Source: Oscillibacter faecalis_A (GTDB taxonomy: Bacteria > Bacillota > Clostridia > Oscillospirales > Oscillospiraceae). Taken from it: a stretch of DNA of 43,808 bases. Positions 7,158 through 17,297 of this stretch are shown one piece after another. Positions within the stretch are counted from its first letter, which is position 1. Every line of letters begins with the position of its first letter. The notes beneath the pieces were generated by a model. The model had not been told where the DNA came from, did no database searches, and worked only from the letters and a program-made list of their open reading frames with translations. The DNA lies in the NCBI RefSeq assembly GCF_029218125.1, contig NZ_JARFXX010000012.1, forward strand, positions 1 to 43,808, written 5' to 3'. The translations under genes were made by a program, and so were the position numbers.

Positions 7158-8561
7158 ATGCTGGCTTATGTAATTTCTGTTCTGAGCAACTGGCTTTATA
7201 CCTACATTTTAGTGGCGCTGCTGTTGGCGGCGGGCCTCTATTTCACGCTGCGGACGCGCTTTGTGCAGCTTCGGATGTTTGGAGAATCCTTCCGGGTTCT
7301 GCGGGAGGAAAAGCATGAGGAAGGCGGCGTGTCTTCGTTCCAGGCGCTGATGATCTCCACAGCCTCCCGGGTGGGTACCGGCAACATTGCGGGCGTATCC
7401 CTCGCTATCTGCCTCGGCGGTGTGGGGGCGGTGTTCTGGATGTGGCTGGTGGCGCTGCTGGGCGGCGCGTCGGCCTTCATTGAGAGCACGCTGGCGCAGA
7501 TCTATAAGGTGCCGGACGGAAACGGCGGCAGCCGGGGCGGCCCGGCCTACTATATTGAAAAGGTGCTGGGGAGCCGGGTGCTGGCCCTGCTGTTCTCCGT
7601 GTTTTTGATTCTCACGTACATGGTGGGCTTCAACATGGTGGCGTCCTATAATCTGATGGACGCCTTTTCCGGCTATAGCTTTTTCTCTCCCACCACAACG
7701 CCTACGGTGGTGGGCGCGGTGCTGGCGGTACTGACCGCGCTGTGCATTATGGGCGGCAGCCAGCGGCTCAGCCGCGTGACCGGTGTGCTGGTGCCGGTGA
7801 TGGGCGGCATTTACGTGCTGGCGGCGCTGGTGATGATTGTGCTGCACATAGGGCTGCTGCCGGGGGTCATTGCCGCGATTTTCCGCAATGCCTTTGATTT
7901 CAAGGCCATTTTCGGCGGCTTTACCGGCTCGGCCATGATGCACGGCATCAAGCGGGGACTGTTCTCCAATGAGGCGGGTGTGGGCTCCGCCCCCAATGCT
8001 GCGGCTGCGGCTTCAGTGTCCCACCCGGTCAAGCAGGGTCTGGCACAAATGCTCTCCGTGTTCCTCGACACCCTCGTCATCTGCTCCGCCACGGCGTTTT
8101 TGTGCCTGTGCTCCGGCGTGGCGCCCTCTCCGGAGCTGAAGGGCGTGCCCTACGTGCAGGCGGCGCTGGGGGCCACCTTCGGCCCTGCCGGCAACTGGTT
8201 CATCACGGTGATGACGCTGTTCTTCGCCTTTACCACCATTCTCGGCAATTACTATTACTGCGAGAGCAACCTCCACTACATTCTCAGCCGAGAGGCCCGG
8301 AAAACGGAGCTGCTGGTGTTCCGCATCATCGCCGTGCTCATCGTATTTCAAGGCGCGCGGCTGAACTTCTCCCTTGTGTGGGACACGGCGGATGTGACCA
8401 TGGGCTTCATGGCCCTTATCAACCTGCCCTCTATCGTGCTGCTGGCAAAGCCCGCGCTGCTGGCGCTTCAGGATTACACCCGCCAGCGCCGGGAGGGGAA
8501 GGACCCGGTGTTTCATGCGGCGGACATCGGCCTCGGCGGCAAAACGGCCTATTGGAACTGA
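7158..8561 (+). CDS. Alanine/glycine:cation symporter (AGCS family)
   Basis: Integral membrane protein of 467 residues that would take up alanine, glycine or a related amino acid with sodium. Hydrophobic segments run through the protein, starting at residue 2. Family signatures are visible: FQALMISTASRVGTGNIAGV (about 60-80), GGPAYYIE, GLFSNEAGVGSAPNAAAAA (about 263-281), and the conserved end around the alanine/glycine carrier tail. The length is normal. AAAAGGAG lies about six bases before the ATG. It forms its own transcription unit, with a clear promoter upstream and a terminator directly after the stop codon. Being next to the origin has no obvious functional meaning; it looks like cargo. 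The exact substrate cannot be read from sequence. Confidence 0.92.
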   Translation: MLAYVISVLSNWLYTYILVALLLAAGLYFTLRTRFVQLRMFGESFRVLREEKHEEGGVSSFQALMISTASRVGTGNIAGVSLAICLGGVGAVFWMWLVALLGGASAFIESTLAQIYKVPDGNGGSRGGPAYYIEKVLGSRVLALLFSVFLILTYMVGFNMVASYNLMDAFSGYSFFSPTTTPTVVGAVLAVLTALCIMGGSQRLSRVTGVLVPVMGGIYVLAALVMIVLHIGLLPGVIAAIFRNAFDFKAIFGGFTGSAMMHGIKRGLFSNEAGVGSAPNAAAAASVSHPVKQGLAQMLSVFLDTLVICSATAFLCLCSGVAPSPELKGVPYVQAALGATFGPAGNWFITVMTLFFAFTTILGNYYYCESNLHYILSREARKTELLVFRIIAVLIVFQGARLNFSLVWDTADVTMGFMALINLPSIVLLAKPALLALQDYTRQRREGKDPVFHAADIGLGGKTAYWN

Positions 8562-8566
8562 AAAAG

Positions 8567-8599
8567 CGGCAGGAGGTGTCTTGACACCTCCTGCCGTTT
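8567..8599 (+). terminator. Rho-independent terminator after the symporter gene
   Basis: A 14-bp perfect stem (8567-8580 with 8583-8596) with a two-base loop, followed by TTT, begins six bases after the stop codon. Confidence 0.85.
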
Positions 8600-8608
8600 C
8601 CATTCCCC

Positions 8609-8629
8609 GGACAAAACTCACGTGAGTTT
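8609..8629. promoter_or_regulatory. parS-like CACGTG palindrome, site 3
   Basis: A perfect 16-bp palindrome AAACTCACGTGAGTTT preceded by GGACA. It lies between two convergent terminators, so it serves neither as a promoter operator nor as a terminator for the flanking genes. Confidence 0.6.
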
Positions 8630-8631
8630 GC

Positions 8632-8676
8632 AGAAAAGCAGCGCCCCCGGACGGTTTTCCGTTTCGGGAGCGCTGC
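8632..8676 (-). terminator. Terminator of the MFS gene
   Basis: On the minus strand a stem (8665-8676 with 8638-8649, one mismatch, plus an inner GGAAAACC-type stem) is followed by TTTTCTGC, just after the MFS stop codon. Confidence 0.75.
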
Positions 8677-8692
8677 CTGATTCCTATATGAT

Positions 8693-9913
8693 CTATTTTG
8701 CCGGAGCGGTTTCTGTCCGCTTCAGCCACAGGGCCACGGCCAAATCCACGGCGCAGACCGCTGCGCCCAGCACAAAGACCCATTGCGGCCCCGATAGCTT
8801 CCACACGGCGCCCAACAGGCCGGAGACCGTCACCGCAAGGATGTGGTCGATGCTCAGGCCGAAGGACAGGTTTTCCATGACGTCTGCCGGGGACTCGCTG
8901 AGGGAGCGCATGAGCATGGTGTGCACGGCGTTGAAATGGTCGGTCATGAAGATGAGAATATAGGCCAAAAACGCCGCGGCCATGGCGGCATAGCCGCTTA
9001 GTGCGCCGGAGGTTACGCCATGCACTGCCCACGCGGCGTAAAGGAACACCGCTGCCACGCTCACAGATTCCAGCAGCAGGCCCTGCCGGACGCCCCGGCG
9101 GTCCAGAAAGCGGCCGATGATGGGGGCGAACCAACTCCCACAGAAGTGGGCGGCGATACCCAGCAGCGCCACGGTGTCCGCGCCCATGGACAGCAGCTCA
9201 ATGATGATCCACGGAGCGAACACCGCCCGCATCCGCTTCTGGAAGCCGTATACCGCTGTGACGAAGTAATAGGGTACGTAGCACCGTTTTACCGGCAGGC
9301 CACGGCGGCCCGCCTCCCGCTTGCGGACGTCCAGCGCGGGCATGGCGGCTCTCAGGCGGCACAGACAGACGATGGCTGCCGCCAAAATCACCATAGCAAG
9401 GCAGAACGTGGGTACAATGCTGTCCGGACGGAAATAGAAAAAGCCCGCCCGGAAGCCCACAAACACCAGCGCAGAGGCCGCCATGGAGGCCACGGTCATC
9501 ACACTGCGGTACGTGCCGAGGAATGTGCCGGTTTTGCCCTCCTCGGATAAATCCATGGCGATGACGTCCCGGAGGGGCATAAACATATGGTCGCCCATCG
9601 AATAGGTGAATACGAACAACTGCATCACGGCGTAGCTCGGGGAAAGCAGTCCCAGCACGAACAGGCCCACGAAGTACAGCCCGAAGCCAAGCAAGGACAG
9701 CGACAGGCTGCCAAGAGTCGGCAGCGCCGCGATGACCAGCACGCACACAACTCCCGGCAGCTCCCGGGGAATCTCCAGCAGGCCCCGCTGCACGGCGTCT
9801 ACGGCAAAGACACCCTTGAAGTAATTGGAGATGATGGAAGCACTGAGACTCCCGGCGATGGTGAACAGGAACAGCGCGATTAAAAACAGCCGTTGTGCTT
9901 TGGTGCGCTCCAT
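8693..9913 (-). CDS. Major facilitator superfamily transporter
   Basis: Membrane transporter of 406 residues with about twelve hydrophobic segments in two halves, separated by a charged loop around residues 190-215 (RKREAGRRGLPVKR). Short conserved loops such as DRRGVRQG (between helices of the second half) suit MFS drug- or metabolite-type carriers. The substrate is not recognisable. I chose the ATG at 9913, which follows AAGGAGG by ten bases; an upstream in-frame start at 9952 would add 13 non-hydrophobic residues that include the ribosome site. It is a single-gene unit, ended by the hairpin at 8632-8676, and divergent from the SLH protein gene. Confidence 0.82.
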   Translation of the reverse strand: MERTKAQRLFLIALFLFTIAGSLSASIISNYFKGVFAVDAVQRGLLEIPRELPGVVCVLVIAALPTLGSLSLSLLGFGLYFVGLFVLGLLSPSYAVMQLFVFTYSMGDHMFMPLRDVIAMDLSEEGKTGTFLGTYRSVMTVASMAASALVFVGFRAGFFYFRPDSIVPTFCLAMVILAAAIVCLCRLRAAMPALDVRKREAGRRGLPVKRCYVPYYFVTAVYGFQKRMRAVFAPWIIIELLSMGADTVALLGIAAHFCGSWFAPIIGRFLDRRGVRQGLLLESVSVAAVFLYAAWAVHGVTSGALSGYAAMAAAFLAYILIFMTDHFNAVHTMLMRSLSESPADVMENLSFGLSIDHILAVTVSGLLGAVWKLSGPQWVFVLGAAVCAVDLAVALWLKRTETAPAK

Positions 9914-10350
9914 GGAGCAATGCCCTCCTTGACAGCGGCGGACGCGGGGCATCAGCCCCGGGCCCGCCGGATTTCATGCCTGACCATCATACACGTTCCG
10001 GCGGAAAAAGGCAACCGTTTTTCCCATGGGATTGGGAAGAAACACGACAATTTTCAGTCCATTTTGTAGAATAAGTAGAATATTATACGATTTGAAATCG
10101 AAATTTGCCTTTCAATTCGGCCAAAGAACCCCGGACAAAACTCACGTGAGTCCGCGCCGGGAAGGGGAGGCGTGTCGAAAACCGGGGGGCGGGTGCGATT
10201 CATGTCGAAATCGGTGCGTTTCGTGCAGATGTCCCCCGGCGAATGGGGCGGTATGGTATGCTGTTACTGTGAAAAATTGGGGGCAGGCGGGAGCCGCCGG
10301 GGATAGCCGGCGGGTCTGTGCCCAAGCTGTGAAAAAAGGAGGCAGAAGCT
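9914..10350. other. Gene-free divergent intergenic region
   Basis: 437 bases between the MFS gene (minus) and the SLH protein gene (plus). It has an AT-rich part with CGATTTGAAATCG (10089-10101) and a minus-strand TATAAT near 10084, the parS-like site at 10133-10153, a repeated TGTCGAAA word (10172 and 10203), and a minus-strand TGCACGAAACG (10217-10227) that matches half an iteron. No convincing plus-strand -35/-10 pair was found. Confidence 0.5.
10133..10153. promoter_or_regulatory. parS-like CACGTG palindrome, site 4
   Basis: GGACAAA followed by the palindrome ACTCACGTGAGT and CC. It lies in the divergent MFS/SLH intergenic region, about 3.4 kb from the iterons. Confidence 0.6.
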
Positions 10351-13300
10351 ATGAAAAAGCGAATCATCAGTCTGCTGTTGGTGGTGAGCATGGTACTGAG
10401 CCTGCTGCCGGTATCCGCGCTGGCGGCCGGAACCAAAGACACCGCGGCAGACAGTCCCTTCACGGATGTGAAGCCGGGGGACTGGTGCTATGACGCGGTG
10501 CTGTACGCCAAAGCCAACGGCTTTTTCAGCGGCACCAGCGAGACCACGTTCAGTCCCAACGGCACTATGACCCGTGGGATGTTCGTCACGGTGCTGGGCC
10601 GTATGGCGGGCATTGACCCGGCGAAGTACGGCGGGGACACCGGCTTTACGGATGTGCCGGAGGGAATGTACTACGCGCCCTACGTGAAGTGGGCGGCGCA
10701 GTACGGCATCACCGGCGGCACCGGGGACGGACGCTTTTCCCCGGACGCGCTTATCACCCGCCAGCAGATGGCGGCGCTGTTTGTGCGCTATTTTGAAAAA
10801 TTCGGCATCCGCCTCACCGGCGGTACACAATATACCACCGTGCCCGCCGATTTGGACGCCGTGGCGCCCTATGCCCGGGAGGCCGTGGTGAAGCTGTGGC
10901 AGGCGGGTCTTCTGAACGGCAACGGGACGCGGTTCAATCCCACCGGCAACGCCAGCCGCGCACAGGCGGCGGCACTGTGTCAGCGGACGGACAAGGCTGT
11001 GGAGACATGGTACACCGAGCCGGGCGTGGCCTCCAAGCGGGTCAGCGTGGACCCGGCGGCCCAGACCTCCGGCAGCGGCAGCAGCAGCTCCGGCAGCTCG
11101 TCCTCCGGCGGCTCTCACAGCGGGGGCAGCAGCTCCGGCGGCAGTTCCTCCGGGGGAAGCTCCGGCGGTGGGACCAGCACCACAACCTATTATAAGGTGA
11201 TGTTTGACTGGGGCAATGAAGTATCCCACGAGGGCGCGGTTCTGCCCACCGACAATACCTACGCCGCAGGCACGGCCATCCGCCTGCTGCCTACGCCCAC
11301 CGTTCCCAAGGGCGGCGTGTTCCTTGGCTGGTACTATAACGCGGAAATGACAAACTCCGTGGGCGCGGGGGATACCCTGACCCATGATGTGACGCTGTAC
11401 GCGGACGTGACCACCGGCACCGTTCCCATCAGCGAAACGCCTAACTACGAGACCGTGACAGTCAGCGCCGGGGAATACAGCTTTGGCGTCACCGGAGCAA
11501 GCAAAGCCGACATCAAATTCATCGACATCACCGATGCCAACGCCAATGTTGACTTTGAACTCAGCGCCGATGGAACCGTTTCCGCCGTACTGGAGGCCGG
11601 TGAGACTTATCAGGTGGAGCTGCTGAACGAGAAGGCGCAGTTTACGGGTAAGGAAGCCTCTGTCCGCTACCTGAACATTATCGTAGAGAAGAATGAGGTC
11701 CAGAATGCCTCTATCCGCAAAGATGTCAAACAGGAGGACGCAAGCGCTGTGGAGGGCTTGGATGCTTCCGTGTTTGAGGGCCTTTATAAAACGGATGGCG
11801 TCAGCACACAGGGCAACGAGACCACCGGAACGTTCCGGTCTCCCACGGCTTATGCCGTGGGAGAGACGGTAGCCTTTACAAGAGGCTCCGCAGACCTGAC
11901 AGATGTGGACAGCACAAAGGGCGATGTGGCCTATGTGAAGATCACAAAAATCGGAGATACTACGGACGGTAAAACCGAATACACCTACGAGATGGCGGAG
12001 GCCGAGGATGTGCTGTTCATGCCGGATACCCTGCCGCTGTCTAAGAAGTATTTGGATACTGCCGATGGCAATACCATCGCAGTTTCAGTGAACGACATGA
12101 CCAAGGCCATGACGGACGTGGACGCTACCGCACTGGATGTGGGTGATTTTATTGCGTTCTGTGACGGTGCTTACAGCGAAAACGCTACAGCCTCTGCCTA
12201 CGGCAAAATCACCGGCGTTCAAAAGAGCGAGGACGGTACGCAGTACCTCATTACCTATGAAACCTACGAAAATGAGAACGATTACACTGCCGCGCTGGAT
12301 GAAGCGCTGGACGTTTACTACGAGCGGGCAGAGGATATTACTCTGACGCCGGAGGAGCAGAGCGAGCTCCAAAAGCACCTGATCGACGATGTAAAGCAGA
12401 GCGGCTACATGGAGCAGGCGGCGCAGTATATGGCCGCTGTGCTGCTGGAGAGCGAGGACCCCAGTCATATCCCCACTTCGGAGGAAATTGAGGCCCGGAT
12501 GCAGACCATCAGCGGGACCATGCTGCAAGCGGACGGCGCCTCGGCTAAGGTAGACTGGACGGCAGCCCGGGTCAGTATGTACAGCAAGCTTCAAAACCTT
12601 AGTGGCAATGGCTTCGGCGTGACTGTCATTGTGCCCTTCACCGTGGAAATGGGTAATGTGAGCGTGGAGGTCACGGCCCAGTTTAAGGAGGAGGTGCTGC
12701 TCAAGCAGAGCATCAGCACCAAGCGCCACAAGATCGGCTTTTTGAAGTATGACTACTCTCTCAACGCCTCCTTTGAGGTGGGCAACTACACCGGCGTGAA
12801 TTTCAAGGCCGTGGTGCACACCGAAAATGAGAAGGAGTCCGACGCCGCGCTGGGCAAGCGGCTGGAGCAGGTGGTGGAGCTGCTGGAGCAGCTCTCCAAT
12901 GGTGCGGACACCGCCGCCCCCGGCATGGAGGGCCTTGCGGCCACGTACCAGGACCTGATGGAGAACACCAGCGGCACCTGGAGCCCCATTATCAATCAGC
13001 AGTTGTTCCGCAGCAGCGGCAGCGCTTTCCTGCACATTTTCTGCTGGGAGGTCAAGGGCAGCTTTGTGGTGTCCGCCAATCTGAACGTGGCCATGGGTAT
13101 GGACTTCCAATACAAGAACCACAAGCGCTATAACTTCTCCGTCCGGGTGAAGGCCAAGACCTCCACAAACGAGACCATCGACCTCGTTCCCGCCCAGTAC
13201 AGCTTTGATTTCTACGTGGTAGGCACCGTGGCCCTGCGGGCGGGCATCAAGCTGGAAATGTATGTGGGTCTGTTCTCGCTGAAGGTGGACAAGATCGGCA

Positions 13301-16300
13301 TTACCGCCGAGGTGGGCGGCTACGTCCAGCTCTGGGGCTATTTCTACTACCATAAGACATGGCAGGAGAAGCTGGGGGCTGCCTCCAACAGCTCCGGCGC
13401 CATGCGCATCGAGATCGGCATTTACATTGAAATCAAATTCGTGGCGCAGGCGTTTTCCAGCAGCAAGCTGACGTATAACCCCACGCTGTATGCCCACCAG
13501 TGGCCGCTGTGGTCGGCGGGGCAGGTAGATAACATCTATGCCTTTGCCAACACGGACAATACCGGCTATACCTTTAAAACGGTCAAAACGCTGGCGCTGC
13601 CCTCCAGCACGTATCTGATGCGGGCTATGGACCTCAGGACCGGCAAATTGAAGGACCTGAACCGGGACGATGCCGCGGAGAGCAATTTCCGCATCGCCTT
13701 TACCAACCCGGTGTTCAGCTATAACGCGGCCACCAACACCGTGACGGTGGCGCCGGTGAACGGCTCGCTGGCGGAGAGCACGGACATGACCATCGTGTGG
13801 AAGAAAGCACCTCTGACGTTTACCTCCACGCCCATCAGCAAGACGATTCATCTGGAGTGGAGCGACCCGGCGGGTATGCGCTATATTGCCTTTGACTCCA
13901 AGGGCGGTTCCGCCGTGGCGGGGCTTTCCGGCGGCAGCGGCGCGCCCCTGACATGGCCGGCTGACCCTGAAAGACCGGGCTACACCTTTGATGGCTGGTA
14001 CACAGCAGAGGGAAAACGCTACAGCAGCGTCTCCGTTATGCCCACGTTCCCGGAGGGCCAGACCGGCGTGACGCTGGAGGCCCACTGGAAGCCGAATTTG
14101 GTGAACTACACCGTGGAGTATTACACCGAAAAGCTGGACGGCAGCTACGATATGGAGACGGAGACCCGGCAGGGCAACACCGACAGCACCACGAACATGA
14201 CGGCGCAGCCCAAAGAGGGGTATACGGCCAAGCCCATTGAGCAGCAGACCGTTGCCGCCGATGGCTCCACTGTGGTGAAGGTTTACTACGAGCTGAATAC
14301 CTATCAGGTAAAGTTCCATGATCGTTTCTCTGAAACATACGAGAAGACATACCGGCATGGCGAGACGATTACCGCACCTCATGTGGCAAAAGAGGGCTAC
14401 GCCTTTGCATATTGGTATTCCGATTATGGAACGACGCATTTCGTAGAGGGCACGGCAGCCACTGAAAGCATTGACTATTATGCTGAGTGGGTCCCCATCA
14501 CTTTCACCGTAGACTGGATCGTAGATGGAAAGTCCATCGGAACCAGTACGGTTCAGTATGGTGAGGCCATCCGTAACTGGCAGAGACCGAACGATCACCC
14601 CACCAAGGCGGAGGACAAAACCGGTACCTACGAGTTTACCGGCTGGAACACGAAGGAGGACGGAACCGGCATCCAGTATGACCACAATATGCGAGTCAAG
14701 GTTGGTATGACGTTCTATGCCCAGTTTAAGCGGACGCCCGCAAAGTACACGGTGACATGGGACGCCAACGGCGGCGATGCGCTGGTCATGGCGGATACCA
14801 CCACCAACGGCCAGACGGATTACGGCACGGTCATCGTTCCGCCCGCTGACCCCACCAAGGCCAGCACGGCCGCTGAAAACTACACTTTCAACGGCTGGAA
14901 TACCAAGCCGGATGGTACCGGCACGGCTTGGACTGAGGGTGCGACCGTTACCGATAATGTGACCTACTACGCCCAGTGGACAGCAGGTGTGCAGAAGTAT
15001 ACCGTGGGGTGGGATGCCAACGGCGGCGCTGCGCTGGTCATGGCGGATACCACCACCAACGGCCAGACGGATTACGGCACGGTTATCGTTCCGCCCGCCG
15101 ACCCCACCAGAGCGGAAACGGCTAAGGCAACCTATGACTTCCTCGGCTGGAACACGCAGACGGACGGAACCGGCGCCGCGCTGAACACGCTGACGGATAA
15201 CCCGGATAAGGTCACTGCCGATGTGATGTATTACGCCCAGTGGAGGGAGAATATCAAGTCCTACAAGGTGATGTGGGACGCCAACGGCGGCAATGAACTG
15301 AGCAGGACCTCTGAGGAGCTGCCCTATGGCACGGCCATTGTCCAGCCCACTACGCCCACCAGGGACAGCACTGACACCACCGCCTATACCTTCACCGGCT
15401 GGAACACCGAAAAGAATGGTACCGGCACGGCTTGGACTGAGGGCGCGACCGTTACCGATAATGTGACCTACTACGCCCAGTGGAAGGCCGAAAATCGTGT
15501 GTACAGCATTACTTATTATAGTGAGGGCGGCGAGCACTCCAATCCCAATACCTACACCTACGGCACGGCGGTAACGCTGCAAGACGCGAAGCGGACCGGC
15601 TACACCTTTGACGGCTGGTATATGGCTGGTGAAATGGACGCCGGGACGAAGGTCACGGAAATTTCCGCCATGCAGACCGGCGATGTGATCCTCACCGCCC
15701 ACTGGACAGCCAAGACCTATACCGTTAATCTGAACGCCAATGGCGGCACCGGCGGCACGGAGAGCATAACGGTCACGTATGGACAGCCTATGCCGAGTAT
15801 TCCGGAACTGCCGACCAATAATACAGGTCTGGTCACCTTTGGCGGCTTCTATGATGCGGAACGGTATGGAACAAGGTATTATGACGAAAACGGCACGAGC
15901 GTAAGAATGTGGGATAAGGACGAAGACGATGTTACGCTGTATGCCCGTTGGAATGACAATACCAAATATCCGCTGTTCATTGCGGACCCCGATAGCGGCG
16001 AAATGATTCAGGTTACAGGTTCCAATCGCGACGATATATTTGGAGATACTGAAAACGAGCATTGGATAAGCGCGAGCTTTACCTATGATCCTACTACCGG
16101 TGGCGTACTGACACTTAATCAGACCTATATCCGAGTTGCACCTCATAATTACCGGGACTCCATTGATTCTGAAACACCGACCAATGCACTGAATGTGAAC
16201 GGTGAATATGTAACGGCGCCTATCGTGTGGCTGGGATACTCTGGTTTTAGCAGCTACAGCAGTGATCTGACCATCAAACTTGTGAGTTCCAATAGCATTT

Positions 16301-16977
16301 ATAATCTTACAAGGAACAACATTGAGCTACCCACTGATGCGACACTGGTCAACTGCGGCATTTATGCACAAAAGGGCGACCTGACCATTTCTGTTGCAAA
16401 CGGTGGCTATTTGGACATTGATGTTATGCCTGATGGAACAAAGGCTTACGGCATTTATAACGGGGAAGGTAAGATCATTCTGGAAAAGGGAAAGATTACC
16501 TCGTCTGTTATGGCTAATAAGACCAGCGCTGCGATTTACACCAAGACAAATGAGGTCAGGATTGAGGAAAATGCCAAGGTCATAGCCGGAGAGGCAACAC
16601 CCTATAGATTGAATGAGTATGGCATTGAAGCTGACAAAATTTATATTTTGGGTTGTTTGGATGCGGCCGGTAACACACGCGCGCTATGGCTCGATGGTAG
16701 GTTCGGCAATGAAAATATTGTGCAGAGCCTCTACATGACGTATCAGGGGAAAAAGAACGAAAGTGATGAGTGGGGAGATTTTAGTACATTGTACTACAAA
16801 GACTATAAATACCTTCACGCTTTCTTCCGAACCTCCACTCAATCCGCAGAGGCGGAGCTGCCCGCCGTATTTGCGGACGAGGAGCCTGTCGATGTGGTCT
16901 CGGTGACGGAGGCTCCTGACGCCCTCCCGGCTAAGGATGAGGCTGTTCTCACCACGGAGGAGCCCTCCATCGCGTAA
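10351..16977 (+). CDS. Giant SLH-domain surface protein with InlB-type repeats
   Basis: 2208-residue exported protein. A signal peptide (MKKRIISLLLVVSMVLSLLPVSALA) is followed by three SLH motifs (about 30-215; FTDV...W, FSPNGTMTRGMFV, ITRQQMAALFVRYF), which anchor proteins to cell-wall polymer. A Gly/Ser linker follows (about 230-275). One Listeria-Bacteroides (InlB B) repeat occurs at about 280-345. A long central region (about 370-1170) is of unknown fold and includes an Ala/Glu-rich helical part. About eight InlB/MucBP-type repeats (about 1175-1870) carry the GYTFDGWYT and YYAQW signatures, and the end (about 1870-2208) looks like a beta-helix. There is no LPXTG motif. GGAGG lies eight bases before the ATG. 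It probably acts as an adhesin or surface-layer component; the substrate is unknown. It is a single-gene unit with a terminator after it. Confidence 0.9.
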   Translation: MKKRIISLLLVVSMVLSLLPVSALAAGTKDTAADSPFTDVKPGDWCYDAVLYAKANGFFSGTSETTFSPNGTMTRGMFVTVLGRMAGIDPAKYGGDTGFTDVPEGMYYAPYVKWAAQYGITGGTGDGRFSPDALITRQQMAALFVRYFEKFGIRLTGGTQYTTVPADLDAVAPYAREAVVKLWQAGLLNGNGTRFNPTGNASRAQAAALCQRTDKAVETWYTEPGVASKRVSVDPAAQTSGSGSSSSGSSSSGGSHSGGSSSGGSSSGGSSGGGTSTTTYYKVMFDWGNEVSHEGAVLPTDNTYAAGTAIRLLPTPTVPKGGVFLGWYYNAEMTNSVGAGDTLTHDVTLYADVTTGTVPISETPNYETVTVSAGEYSFGVTGASKADIKFIDITDANANVDFELSADGTVSAVLEAGETYQVELLNEKAQFTGKEASVRYLNIIVEKNEVQNASIRKDVKQEDASAVEGLDASVFEGLYKTDGVSTQGNETTGTFRSPTAYAVGETVAFTRGSADLTDVDSTKGDVAYVKITKIGDTTDGKTEYTYEMAEAEDVLFMPDTLPLSKKYLDTADGNTIAVSVNDMTKAMTDVDATALDVGDFIAFCDGAYSENATASAYGKITGVQKSEDGTQYLITYETYENENDYTAALDEALDVYYERAEDITLTPEEQSELQKHLIDDVKQSGYMEQAAQYMAAVLLESEDPSHIPTSEEIEARMQTISGTMLQADGASAKVDWTAARVSMYSKLQNLSGNGFGVTVIVPFTVEMGNVSVEVTAQFKEEVLLKQSISTKRHKIGFLKYDYSLNASFEVGNYTGVNFKAVVHTENEKESDAALGKRLEQVVELLEQLSNGADTAAPGMEGLAATYQDLMENTSGTWSPIINQQLFRSSGSAFLHIFCWEVKGSFVVSANLNVAMGMDFQYKNHKRYNFSVRVKAKTSTNETIDLVPAQYSFDFYVVGTVALRAGIKLEMYVGLFSLKVDKIGITAEVGGYVQLWGYFYYHKTWQEKLGAASNSSGAMRIEIGIYIEIKFVAQAFSSSKLTYNPTLYAHQWPLWSAGQVDNIYAFANTDNTGYTFKTVKTLALPSSTYLMRAMDLRTGKLKDLNRDDAAESNFRIAFTNPVFSYNAATNTVTVAPVNGSLAESTDMTIVWKKAPLTFTSTPISKTIHLEWSDPAGMRYIAFDSKGGSAVAGLSGGSGAPLTWPADPERPGYTFDGWYTAEGKRYSSVSVMPTFPEGQTGVTLEAHWKPNLVNYTVEYYTEKLDGSYDMETETRQGNTDSTTNMTAQPKEGYTAKPIEQQTVAADGSTVVKVYYELNTYQVKFHDRFSETYEKTYRHGETITAPHVAKEGYAFAYWYSDYGTTHFVEGTAATESIDYYAEWVPITFTVDWIVDGKSIGTSTVQYGEAIRNWQRPNDHPTKAEDKTGTYEFTGWNTKEDGTGIQYDHNMRVKVGMTFYAQFKRTPAKYTVTWDANGGDALVMADTTTNGQTDYGTVIVPPADPTKASTAAENYTFNGWNTKPDGTGTAWTEGATVTDNVTYYAQWTAGVQKYTVGWDANGGAALVMADTTTNGQTDYGTVIVPPADPTRAETAKATYDFLGWNTQTDGTGAALNTLTDNPDKVTADVMYYAQWRENIKSYKVMWDANGGNELSRTSEELPYGTAIVQPTTPTRDSTDTTAYTFTGWNTEKNGTGTAWTEGATVTDNVTYYAQWKAENRVYSITYYSEGGEHSNPNTYTYGTAVTLQDAKRTGYTFDGWYMAGEMDAGTKVTEISAMQTGDVILTAHWTAKTYTVNLNANGGTGGTESITVTYGQPMPSIPELPTNNTGLVTFGGFYDAERYGTRYYDENGTSVRMWDKDEDDVTLYARWNDNTKYPLFIADPDSGEMIQVTGSNRDDIFGDTENEHWISASFTYDPTTGGVLTLNQTYIRVAPHNYRDSIDSETPTNALNVNGEYVTAPIVWLGYSGFSSYSSDLTIKLVSSNSIYNLTRNNIELPTDATLVNCGIYAQKGDLTISVANGGYLDIDVMPDGTKAYGIYNGEGKIILEKGKITSSVMANKTSAAIYTKTNEVRIEENAKVIAGEATPYRLNEYGIEADKIYILGCLDAAGNTRALWLDGRFGNENIVQSLYMTYQGKKNESDEWGDFSTLYYKDYKYLHAFFRTSTQSAEAELPAVFADEEPVDVVSVTEAPDALPAKDEAVLTTEEPSIA
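14780..15484 (+). repeat. Near-identical internal DNA repeats in the SLH protein gene
   Basis: About 84 bases starting near 14780 recur near 15030 with very few changes (they encode LVMADTTTNGQTDYG). About 65 bases starting near 14916 (encoding GTAWTEGATVTDNVTYYAQW) recur near 15419. Neighbouring repeat units differ much more, so these blocks point to recent duplication or gene conversion. Confidence 0.8.
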
Positions 16978-17010
16978 CAGGCACAGACAAAACCGAACAT
17001 TACAGCATAG

Positions 17011-17052
17011 GGCCCCGGCGGCTGTCCCATGCGGACGGTCGCCGGGGCCTTT
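17011..17052 (+). terminator. Terminator of the SLH protein gene
   Basis: A 10-bp stem GGCCCCGGCG (17011-17020) pairs with CGCCGGGGCC (17040-17049), followed by TTTG. Confidence 0.7.
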
Positions 17053-17268
17053 GTATGCGCCGGGAGCGGTCTGTTAAGACGCCGCAGCGCCGGGAGCTTG
17101 ACCGAAAATGTTGCAAATCGTGATAAAATTTGTGATTACCACAAGAAAACCAAAAATATGTAGAGGAAACGTCAGTTTGTCCGGAATGTAATCGGTTACT
17201 TACACGAAGATGCACAAGACGGTCGAAAGCGTTATGACCGATATTGACTAAAAGCGGAGACCGGTTTG

Positions 17269-17297
17269 TTGACAGAACTGTGCAAAAGTGCTAAGAT
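17269..17297 (+). promoter_or_regulatory. Promoter of the liv operon
   Basis: TTGACA (17269-17274), a 17-base spacer and TAAGAT (17292-17297) lie 42 bases before the livJ start. Confidence 0.7.

Noticed and set aside
10217..10227. Minus-strand TGCACGAAACG as a further iteron
   Set aside because: Only the first half of the iteron is present; the TCGGAA half is missing, so a chance match is as likely.
12085..16146. A 1353-residue open frame antisense to the SLH protein gene
   Set aside because: It mirrors the codon bias of the plus-strand gene and is rich in His, Gly and Arg without domains, signal peptide or ribosome site. The plus-strand gene has all of these.
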